Of a stretch of DNA of 64,000 nt, positions 8,533 to 15,686 are shown in pieces (position 1 is the stretch's first letter; each line of letters opens with the position of its first letter). The position numbers were made by a program, and so were the translations under genes. The notes beneath the pieces are model-generated. The model made no database searches and had not been told where the DNA came from. It saw nothing but the letters and a program-made list of their open reading frames with translations. This DNA is from JBGSUZ01 sp964404895. GTDB taxonomy: Bacteria; Bacillota; Clostridia; Peptostreptococcales; Acidaminobacteraceae. The stretch is from the NCBI GenBank assembly GCA_964404895.1, contig CAYOLV010000001.1, positions 124,001-188,000 on the forward strand, written 5' to 3'.

Positions 8533-9528
8533 GTGAATACAGAATTAAAAGCAAAAGTTGATTTAATGGCAGATAATTTTCACGAGTTAAAAAATCAATT
8601 CAGATGGGAATCCCATTTGATTCAACATTTTGGGGCAATGATTTGTGCCACAAGAGAAGCTAAAGTCAATACAGAACATATTCGAGAAGTGAAAGCCTAT
8701 ATTAAAGCTCAAACCTCATGGGTGTCCTATTTTAGAGGGCATAATGAGATGATTATTTCCATGCTGCTCGCCAATGAAACAGGCTATGAGCAGATTTTTG
8801 AACGCGCCAATAGAGTTTATGAAGATTTGAAAAACGCTGGATTTTACCGAGGCACTTATTTGCCCCTCGCAGCAATAACTATTGCTAAAAGCACAGAGCC
8901 TTCAAGCTATCCTGCGGTTTATGAGCGGATGGATCTGATCTATCAAAATATGAAAAAGAATCATTTCTGGCTGACCTCGCAGGACGATTACGTGTTAGCT
9001 TCCGTTCTGGCAGCATCGGAATTAGATGTGGAAAGAACTTCGGTCGAAATGGAAAAATGCTACCAAATCCTTAATCAGGCAGGGCTTTATAAAAGCAACG
9101 AGCTTCAAAGTTTGTCCCATGTCTTGTCTATGGGTGAGGAATCCGCAGAGCGCAAGTGTGACAAGGCAATCCGAATTCAGCAAAGACTTAAGTCTAGCCC
9201 TTGTAAATTGAAATACCAAGGACTTGTCAGTCTTGGGGTGTTGGCACTGGTGTCAGACGAACCTGAGCGCATTGCAGAGGAAGTTATTGAAGTTTATGAA
9301 TACCTTTATAATACCGATGGCTACGGGTTCTGGGGAATTGACAGTAACTTGAGAGGCATTTTAGCGGCGTCTATTGTTTCGGACTTCTATGCAGACCAAA
9401 TCGGTGGCAATTTAATTGAATCTACAGTAGCCAACAGCATTACGGCAATCATTATTGCTCAACAAACCGCCATGATCGCCGCAGCAGCGGCTTCCAGTGC
9501 AGCGGCAGCAGGAGCGGCAAATAGTTAG
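8533..9528 (+). CDS. DUF4003 family protein
   Basis: A 331-residue predicted cytoplasmic, mostly helical protein. I recognise the DUF4003 family of Bacilli and Clostridia, whose function is unknown. Internal helical repeats of about 40 residues are suggested by recurring YxxLxxAGxY-like segments (VYEDLKNAGFYRG, CYQILNQAGLYKS). The C-terminus is an alanine-rich tail after about residue 310 (AAAAASSAAAAG). The start is GTG at 8533 after AGGAAGAGGTG. It follows hgcB by 69 bases with no terminator between them, so co-transcription is possible, but nothing links it to mercury. Confidence 0.75.
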   Translation: MNTELKAKVDLMADNFHELKNQFRWESHLIQHFGAMICATREAKVNTEHIREVKAYIKAQTSWVSYFRGHNEMIISMLLANETGYEQIFERANRVYEDLKNAGFYRGTYLPLAAITIAKSTEPSSYPAVYERMDLIYQNMKKNHFWLTSQDDYVLASVLAASELDVERTSVEMEKCYQILNQAGLYKSNELQSLSHVLSMGEESAERKCDKAIRIQQRLKSSPCKLKYQGLVSLGVLALVSDEPERIAEEVIEVYEYLYNTDGYGFWGIDSNLRGILAASIVSDFYADQIGGNLIESTVANSITAIIIAQQTAMIAAAAASSAAAAGAANS

Positions 9529-9603
9529 AGCTGAGACATTGGCTCAATAGAGCTGTTTTGAATTACAAATTTTCTTCACTCATATATTGAATGGAGGTTT
9601 AAA

Positions 9604-9915
9604 ATGAACATATGGCTTGGAATAATCACTTTGCTTTTCATTTTAGTAACTGCCCTAATCATTTATATTAAACAGAAGAAAATTCGATATGTGATTTGGA
9701 ATTTGATTCTCTTTATTGTTGCGGGTATATCTTTTTGGTTCGGGCACGACGCAACAGAGGGATGGCGGATAATGCTCTGCAGTATCATCGTAGGAGGCTG
9801 TTGGCTCACGTCGGCAATCCATGCATTCAACAAAATATTCACATCAGGCAAAGTACCTGAATACGTAGGCGAAACTAGAAAACCAAAATCATTTGGGAAT
9901 GGCTATTGGCATTAG
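9604..9915 (+). CDS. Small membrane protein of unknown function
   Basis: A 103-residue protein with three likely membrane helices (about residues 3-22, 29-46 and 56-75), separated by a short basic loop (KQKKIRY) and an acidic/His loop (GHDATEG). It has a polar C-terminal tail of about 28 residues. I do not recognise a family. The ATG is preceded by ATGGAGG at a suitable distance. It begins a run of small accessory genes that extends to 11.8 kb. Confidence 0.6.
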   Translation: MNIWLGIITLLFILVTALIIYIKQKKIRYVIWNLILFIVAGISFWFGHDATEGWRIMLCSIIVGGCWLTSAIHAFNKIFTSGKVPEYVGETRKPKSFGNGYWH

Positions 9916-9993
9916 TGGTGCTGAAGGACAATGGACTAAGCTAATGGAAGTTGACATCTAGTTACCATGTTGTTTATACAAAGGGGAATAATT

Positions 9994-10560
9994 ATGAATA
10001 CAATAAAAGATTTGAGAATTGAGACAGAAAGATTATTAATTAAGCCCTATATTAAAGACAATTTAGAAGAGTGTTTTAAGTTAATGCAAAATGAAGAACT
10101 GTTCAAGTATATAGATATGGATGTAATGCCACGAGAAGAATACGAAGGCTTATTCAATTGGCTAATTGATTGTTATGAAACAGGATTTGATAAAGATTTT
10201 AAATATTCATTTAACATAACATTAAAAGAAAGTGGCACTCATATAGGATGGTGTGGCATTGGAGGCGTTGAGTTCGACCATAATCAGAAAGAAATATTCT
10301 ATTTGATTGGAAGGGAGTATTGGGGCAAGGGATATGCTAAAGAAGCTTCAGTCGCAATGCTTGACTATGGTTTTAATGTCATGGGAATAAAGGAAATTGT
10401 AGGACTTTGTAATCCAGAGAATATTGCATCTAAAAAAGTTCTTGAAAATATGGGCTTAAAATTTAGATATAGTGTTGAAGGTCTCTCTGAGGAATTTGAT
10501 TTCTTTAATGGGGATCCTCTGTATTCTCTTACAAGAGAGGAATACTTAGGTAAAAAGTAA
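9994..10560 (+). CDS. GNAT family N-acetyltransferase
   Basis: A 188-residue acetyl-CoA-dependent acetyltransferase of the RimJ/RimL-like branch. It opens with the typical strand LRIETERLLIKPY. The acetyl-CoA-binding motif appears as REYWGKGYAKEA, followed by GFNVMGIKEIVGLCNPENIASKKVLENMGLK, a classic motif A/B layout. ATG 9994 is chosen because AAAGGGG lies 8 bases upstream; an ATG at 9967 has no site. The acceptor substrate is unknown. The gene is more AT-rich than its neighbours, which suggests acquisition. Confidence 0.85.
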   Translation: MNTIKDLRIETERLLIKPYIKDNLEECFKLMQNEELFKYIDMDVMPREEYEGLFNWLIDCYETGFDKDFKYSFNITLKESGTHIGWCGIGGVEFDHNQKEIFYLIGREYWGKGYAKEASVAMLDYGFNVMGIKEIVGLCNPENIASKKVLENMGLKFRYSVEGLSEEFDFFNGDPLYSLTREEYLGKK

Positions 10561-10643
10561 ATGAGCAAGATAAAAATGTGAGAACCGCACTTCGCCTAAC
10601 TTTGAACTTGCATCAACTGGTAGTGTATAGGAGAGTGACTAAA

Positions 10644-11150
10644 TTGTATGTGAAATCATTATCCGAAAGTGAAAAAGCTGGACTAAACAATAGAGTTCAA
10701 AAAATAAAAGAATTGCAAGAACAAGGGATTTGTTTCTCATGTCAAAATTTCATTACTGGCGATATCTTTCCTGATGAGGGTCTAATCTTTTATGAAGATG
10801 AGCAAGTTAGATGCCAATTTGAAAAATATCCGAAAGCAACTGGACACACTGTAATTGTCGCAAAAACCCATTATGAAGATATATCTGAAATGCCTTTAGA
10901 CTTAGGGATACATATATTAAAAGTATCGGATATTATAATAAAACTTCATAAAGAGATTCTTGGCGCAGAAAAAGTATATATGTGCACAATCTGTGATGGG
11001 AAAAGAAATCATTTGCACTTCCAACTTTTTCCTAGACTAAAGGGAGAAACAATTGGATTTGGGAATTTTGCCAGAGAAGAAGGAATTCTTATAGAGTACC
11101 ATAAAACAGTTGAACTTTATAAAGAGAAAATGAAACACTACAAGCTGTGA
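10644..11150 (+). CDS. HIT-like (histidine triad) family protein
   Basis: About 168 residues from TTG 10644, which follows AGGAG. The frame is open upstream to GTG 10578, but no ribosome site is seen there. The C-terminal half carries the histidine triad HLHFQLFPR (an H-x-H-x-Q variant), and the middle holds the nucleotide-binding-type region KYPKATGHTVIVAKTHYEDISE. An N-terminal Cys pair (CFSCQN) and the CTICDG segment may bind zinc. HIT proteins hydrolyse or transfer nucleotidyl groups; the substrate here is unknown. The region is AT-rich and lies in the accessory patch. Confidence 0.75.
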   Translation: MYVKSLSESEKAGLNNRVQKIKELQEQGICFSCQNFITGDIFPDEGLIFYEDEQVRCQFEKYPKATGHTVIVAKTHYEDISEMPLDLGIHILKVSDIIIKLHKEILGAEKVYMCTICDGKRNHLHFQLFPRLKGETIGFGNFAREEGILIEYHKTVELYKEKMKHYKL

Positions 11151-11155
11151 AATGT

Positions 11156-11260
11156 GTGAATGCAACGGGAGTAAAACAAGCTGAGTTGTTGAGAGACCCA
11201 CTTCAAAATATTAAATTTGATGCGGTCTTTTCTTCTAGCCTTTTCATCAGATATTGGTAA
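11156..11260 (+). pseudogene. Remnant of a histidine phosphatase (phosphoglycerate mutase-like) gene
   Basis: Thirty-four codons read NATGVKQAELLR then NIKFDAVFSSSL and end in a stop after FIRYW. This resembles the N-terminal part of histidine-phosphatase superfamily proteins (LTxxGxxQAxxL...FDxVxSSxLxRA), but it lacks the upstream RHG catalytic motif and everything downstream. It fills the gap between the HIT and GyrI-like genes and is best read as a decayed fragment. Confidence 0.5.
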
Positions 11261-11311
11261 GTACAAACTATATGATTTTAAGTGAAATCCATAATAAGAG
11301 GAGTATGAAAA

Positions 11312-11752
11312 ATGGAAAATGTCCGTATTTACGAAATACCTGCTTGCAAAATGGTATCTTCACAATGTGGCATGTTTGGCGATGGCAAACTTGAACAATT
11401 TAATGAATGGTTCAGTTCTTTACCCAGAACCATGTTTCCAAAAGATTTTATGTTTCACGACGATGCTCAAGGGGGATTTGTCTGGTATTACATGTACGAA
11501 GAAGGGATGAATGTGCCTGATGCCTTCAGTATTGTAGATTTCTCTGGGGGTTTATATGCCGTTGCGTCTGAAATAGATGGAGAGGATTCTTCAGAAGTTG
11601 TCAGCGTGATCAAAAGCTTCATTGAAGAAAAAAACAGTTTTGAGGAAGATGATTCTCGCACCTACTTAGGCAATATTCCAACGCCCCCATCCGCGGCTAA
11701 AGCCATGGGATACGAACAGATGGACTATTATATACCAATAAAAATCAAATAA
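11312..11752 (+). CDS. GyrI-like / effector-binding domain protein
   Basis: A 146-residue stand-alone domain of the GyrI-like (AraC effector-binding, SOUL-type) fold, a small-molecule-binding domain often found behind AraC or MerR DNA-binding domains. The pattern of an N-terminal VRIYEIPACKMVS strand, a central WYYMYEEGM, DFSGGLYAVAS, and a terminal YEQMDYYIPIK strand fits this family. No DNA-binding domain is present. The ATG follows AGAGGAG. A strong terminator ends the transcript 50 bases downstream. Ligand unknown. Confidence 0.7.
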   Translation: MENVRIYEIPACKMVSSQCGMFGDGKLEQFNEWFSSLPRTMFPKDFMFHDDAQGGFVWYYMYEEGMNVPDAFSIVDFSGGLYAVASEIDGEDSSEVVSVIKSFIEEKNSFEEDDSRTYLGNIPTPPSAAKAMGYEQMDYYIPIKIK

Positions 11753-11801
11753 GATGCGTAAAATCAAATGGGATGTATAAGATAAATAACTTAAATAAAA
11801 C

Positions 11802-11848
11802 AAACGACTCTAGCGGTTTCCAAATTTGGAACTTCTAGAGTCGTTTTT
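11802..11848. terminator. Strong bidirectional terminator
   Basis: AAACGACTCTAG (from 11802) pairs with CTAGAGTCGTTTTT (11835-11848), and an inner palindrome TTCCAAATTTGGAA extends the stem. It serves the GyrI-like gene and the convergent ABC operon. Confidence 0.9.
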
Positions 11849-11910
11849 AGTTGGCATACAAAACTTCTGGCTTGACTGACCTACCAAGGGCAATAAATAC
11901 CGTTAATCCC

Positions 11911-12684
11911 TTACAAAGACTCAAGCAAATGCTTGGTATAGTCACTTTTCGGATGGGTAAACAGTTCTTCCACAGGTGCGGCTTCCACAATTTCACCAGA
12001 CTTCATGACGGCAATATGGCTGCAAAATTTTCGCGCCAAATGGAGGTCGTGGGTAATGAACAGGTAAGTTAGGTTCAGTTCTGTTTTCAGTGAGGTGAGC
12101 AGGTTCATAATTTGTCCCTGTACGGACACATCCAGGGCAGAGACGGGCTCGTCCAAAATTAAAAATTTAGGCTGAGTGGCGAGAGCTCTGGCGATGCAAA
12201 TTCTTTGCCTTTGTCCCCCACTGAGTTGAAGGGGATATCGGTTTAAGTGGTCGGGAGAAAGTTTCACTTGTTCAATGAGTTTCAAAATCGCTTCATGAGA
12301 TTCAGCAGGAGTCATATTAAAATTCAAGTCCAGTGGATCTTTTAAAAGCTGATAAATGCTTCTCATAGGGTCTAAGGGGTTTGCCGCCATTTGAAAGACA
12401 ATTTGCATGGATTTTCTAAAGTCGCCCAGCGCATAGTCTTTAGTCAGGTCATAAGCTATGCCATCGAAATAAAGAGTCCCTTGGTCTGCCAAAGTGAGTT
12501 GTGAAGCGATTCGCCCGAAGGTGGTTTTGCCTGAACCACTTTCTCCAATCAGCCCCCATGTAGAACCTTTTTCAATGCGCAGGCTCACTTCTTTTAGAGC
12601 GACGGCTTTCTGACTTTTTTTGAAAGGCCCTCTGTCGATGTGAAATGTTTTATTAATATTTTCAGCGTGAAACAGAGCTGTCAT
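11911..12684 (-). CDS. Peptide-type ABC transporter ATP-binding protein (OppF/DppF class)
   Basis: A 257-residue nucleotide-binding subunit. Walker A is GESGSGKTT, the signature is LSGGQRQR, Walker B is FLILDEP, and the switch histidine is in ITHD. The segment MQIVFQMAANPLDPMRS is typical of OppF-type subunits. ATG 12684 follows GGAGGCG; the upstream in-frame codons to 12744 overlap the preceding gene and have no ribosome site. The C-terminal extension of OppF proteins is short here (it ends at KHLLESL), so the usual Cys cluster is missing. It is the last gene of the operon that starts at 18133. Confidence 0.9.
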   Translation of the reverse strand: MTALFHAENINKTFHIDRGPFKKSQKAVALKEVSLRIEKGSTWGLIGESGSGKTTFGRIASQLTLADQGTLYFDGIAYDLTKDYALGDFRKSMQIVFQMAANPLDPMRSIYQLLKDPLDLNFNMTPAESHEAILKLIEQVKLSPDHLNRYPLQLSGGQRQRICIARALATQPKFLILDEPVSALDVSVQGQIMNLLTSLKTELNLTYLFITHDLHLARKFCSHIAVMKSGEIVEAAPVEELFTHPKSDYTKHLLESL

Positions 12685-13510
12685 AAGGCGCCTCCTTTTC
12701 AGGCATGGTGTAAAATTCGGGGCTAGGCTCAGAAAGGGATGCAAAACATTTGACCAAGCCCTCTGTATAGCTGTTTTTAGGGTGGTGCAGGAGATCTGTT
12801 ACCAAGCCTTCTTCCATGATCTTTCCACGGTGCATGACATAGGCGCGACTGCACATTTTAGAAACCACGTCAAAGTCATGGGTTATGATGATCACGCTGG
12901 TCTGATTTCTTTTGTTAATGCTGAGGAGCAGGTCTAAAACCATATTTTTAAGAGAGGCGTCTATGGCGCTTGTAGGTTCGTCTGCAATGATTAATTTAGG
13001 ATCCAACAAAGTGCTCATGGCAATGAGAACCCTTTGTGCCATGCCTCCGCTAAGCTGTCTAGGGTACATGGACAAGACGGCTTCAGGGTTGTTAATACCC
13101 ACAGAGATGAGTTTTTCCATGAGCTGTTCTTTATTCAGGGAAAGCTTATGAATTCTTGCAGTTTCACGAAGCTGTTTTTCAATGGTGTGGTGAGGGGTCA
13201 GTGCATCGGAGGCATTCTGAGGAATATAGGCGATGGTCTTGCCCCGTAAGGCGTTCCACTCTTTATCTGAAAGGCGGCTCAAGTCTCTGCCATCAAAAGT
13301 TAAGTGGTCAGCCTTAAACCGAAAAGCTTCTCCCGGTGCGCCTAAGAGGGCTTTCATACTCAAGGTTTTTCCAGAACCAGATTCCCCAATAAGCCCCACA
13401 ATTTCCCCAGGGGCAATCTCAAAATCAATACCGTGGACAATGGTCTCCAGTCCTGTTTCGGTAGGAAAGTGAATGGTTAAATTTTTAAGGTCGAGCAGGG
13501 CATCTGACAT
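12662..13510 (-). CDS. Peptide-type ABC transporter ATP-binding protein (OppD/DppD class)
   Basis: A 282-residue ATPase subunit. Walker A GESGSGKTL, the Q-loop region IPQNASDALTPH, the signature LSGGMAQR, Walker B LIIADEP and ITHD are all present. The start ATG at 13510 follows GGAGG by 7 bases. Its 3' end overlaps the start of the next ATPase gene by 23 bases, a sign of translational coupling. It energises uptake together with the OppF-type partner and the two fused permeases upstream. Confidence 0.9.
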   Translation of the reverse strand: MSDALLDLKNLTIHFPTETGLETIVHGIDFEIAPGEIVGLIGESGSGKTLSMKALLGAPGEAFRFKADHLTFDGRDLSRLSDKEWNALRGKTIAYIPQNASDALTPHHTIEKQLRETARIHKLSLNKEQLMEKLISVGINNPEAVLSMYPRQLSGGMAQRVLIAMSTLLDPKLIIADEPTSAIDASLKNMVLDLLLSINKRNQTSVIIITHDFDVVSKMCSRAYVMHRGKIMEEGLVTDLLHHPKNSYTEGLVKCFASLSEPSPEFYTMPEKEAPYDSSVSR

Positions 13511-13523
13511 AAGTAACCTCCAC

Positions 13524-15686
13524 TTAATAAGTATTTTCAAGGAGCGTTTTAATGAGGAGTTCTCCTAAATCGGACAGGGATTTGTCTCCCTCCCCGAGGG
13601 TTTTAATATTCAGGGTGGTTAGACCCTCTTCTTTATAGAGCAACTGATCCCAATAGGTTAAAGGCGCAGGCTTTTGATCCAGCCAAGCTTTGGCATTGGA
13701 TTTAAATTGATTGGCAAAGACGAAACCGTAGTATCTGGAAATGGGAGACAGGGCGTCTGAAAAAGAAATCTTCTCAAAGTTTTTGTTTTCCAAATCTGTA
13801 AGATCCAAATACAAGTTGACGTTTTTATTTTGGACTAAAGCGTGTTCACTGTAGTACTCTAAACCCTCAGAACTGTCAAAAAGAGCAAAGACCACTGTTC
13901 TGTTGATTTGATTCTTTTGGGCGTTTAAGTTGGAAATTAGGTTGAAATAGAAAGCCAATTTTTCGGCGCGAAGGGCTTTGGTAGCCGCTTGATAGTCCAT
14001 ACCAATGATCAGGGTGTTATGAGCCATTGTAGGCTCGCTGCCGCTGATTTGGGCAAAGAAGTTGATCCCTTGTCCATCTACGGGTTGTCCTGTTAATTGA
14101 TAGTTCGCTATGATTTTTTCTGTAAGATGGGTTTCAATCTGCAAGGCTTGATCTTCTGAAAGAGAGAAGACCGGTAAGGGGAGTGCCAGAGAGACGATGC
14201 CCTCTACCCCTTCTGGAACCAGTAAGCCTGCAGCCCCTGTGGCTTTCAGCTGATCCACTTGACTCAGTATATTTTTTAAAGGAATTAGTCGTGTGTCAAT
14301 GTAAAGGAGCTTATTGTTGAGAGACTCATGGGTGCTTTGGCTTTGACCTACCCATTCCCCTAGTTGATAGAAGTCCTGAGTGAAATCCTTAACTTCTCCC
14401 GTATTTTTCCCCGTGATGCCGCCAATCAAAACGTAGTCTTGACCGTAAGTGAGCAGGGTGTTGCCAAAGTTAAGTTGACAATTATCCAGTTCAAAACTGG
14501 TTTTCTTGTCAAAAGTTTGAGCATAGCCCGCCTCGCTGACTGCCTCTAAATTCAGTTGGGACAATTGGGCGCTGATCCACCGAGGGGTGCCCTCGACGGT
14601 GAGAGCCCCTTGATTTCCTTGATTTAAGAGGGCTTCCGCATTATAAATGGCGTCAAAGCCGTAAGACGCTGGCCATTTGAGAAGGATCACCGCTATTAAA
14701 ATCAGAGCAGTGCCAATTTTCCATTTGCGGTTAAAGAAGTGGAACAGCGGTACAGGTTTACTCTGTTGGGTTTTCTGAAAATAAAGTCTTAATCCTTCAC
14801 CAAATAAATTGAAGGCGAGAACCGTTAAGAAAAACACTGCGCCAGCAGATAAGGCGATCCAGGGAGCAACTCGAATGTAGTCTCTGGCAGACCCGAGAAG
14901 ACTGGACCATTCAGGTTCAAAAGTGACGTTGAAGTAAGAATAGCCTCCAGAAGAGGAATCTCTAATAATTTTTAAATTTCCTACAAAGATGCTGAACAGT
15001 CCCAGTTGCATGAGTAAAGTCAGCGCAGAGGCAATTTCCATGAAAAAGAGAATAATTGCTTCTGAACGAAGGTGAGGCAGTACATGCTCCCTTGCAATTC
15101 GGGTATCAGATTTGCCGATGGCGCGCTCTGCCAGTATATAAGTTTCTGACATAATGGCGGCGGTACTGTGCTCAACCACGGAGGCGATTTTTGACCAGCC
15201 GACCAAGGCAAGGGTCACTATAAAAATGGCAATGGACTGACTCTTATACAAACTGGAAAATAGGTCAATTCTCAGCACGATGATAGCCACAAGCAGCGGC
15301 GGTATAGTGGTGAAGACTAAGTTGAAGCGGTCTATAATCCGATGTGCAGTGGGGCTAGACATTCCTGCAGCAATGCCTAAGGGCAGGGCTAACAAAAATC
15401 TAAAGGACGTTATACCAATGGCGAGAATTAGGGTTAAACGGCAACCGTAGAGGAGGAAGCTGAAAAGATCTCTCCCAATCTGGTCGCTCCCAAGAAGATT
15501 GGCAGGGCCTGGGGGATAAGGAGCGGTTGCCATTTTCAACGAACCGTCCCCACTAATCCAAAACTTTATAAAGGAGAGGCTGTAGGGGTTTTTACTGGTC
15601 AGCCAATCTGGAAAAATCAAAACAAAGCAGAGGGCGAGGAGCATGACACTCCCCATGATCAGAGGCCAATTTTTCCTGAATTTCAT
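13524..15686 (-). CDS. DppC-type ABC permease fused to a peptidase-like extracytoplasmic domain
   Basis: A 720-residue fusion. Residues 1 to about 310 are a DppC/OppC-type permease: an N-terminal helix, the region LLGSDQIGRDLFS that is typical of these subunits, and the EAA-type loop AERAIGKSDTRIAREHVLPH near 190-210. A further membrane helix at about 325-345 leads into an external domain of about 370 residues. That domain resembles a degenerate M28/PA-type peptidase (AAGLLVPEGVEG, then RTVVFALFDSSEG), but the metal-binding His and Asp are not visible. The ATG at 15686 overlaps the stop of the preceding gene (ATGA). No separate solute-binding protein gene lies in the operon, so this domain may bind substrate. 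Confidence 0.82.
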   Translation of the reverse strand: MKFRKNWPLIMGSVMLLALCFVLIFPDWLTSKNPYSLSFIKFWISGDGSLKMATAPYPPGPANLLGSDQIGRDLFSFLLYGCRLTLILAIGITSFRFLLALPLGIAAGMSSPTAHRIIDRFNLVFTTIPPLLVAIIVLRIDLFSSLYKSQSIAIFIVTLALVGWSKIASVVEHSTAAIMSETYILAERAIGKSDTRIAREHVLPHLRSEAIILFFMEIASALTLLMQLGLFSIFVGNLKIIRDSSSGGYSYFNVTFEPEWSSLLGSARDYIRVAPWIALSAGAVFFLTVLAFNLFGEGLRLYFQKTQQSKPVPLFHFFNRKWKIGTALILIAVILLKWPASYGFDAIYNAEALLNQGNQGALTVEGTPRWISAQLSQLNLEAVSEAGYAQTFDKKTSFELDNCQLNFGNTLLTYGQDYVLIGGITGKNTGEVKDFTQDFYQLGEWVGQSQSTHESLNNKLLYIDTRLIPLKNILSQVDQLKATGAAGLLVPEGVEGIVSLALPLPVFSLSEDQALQIETHLTEKIIANYQLTGQPVDGQGINFFAQISGSEPTMAHNTLIIGMDYQAATKALRAEKLAFYFNLISNLNAQKNQINRTVVFALFDSSEGLEYYSEHALVQNKNVNLYLDLTDLENKNFEKISFSDALSPISRYYGFVFANQFKSNAKAWLDQKPAPLTYWDQLLYKEEGLTTLNIKTLGEGDKSLSDLGELLIKTLLENTY

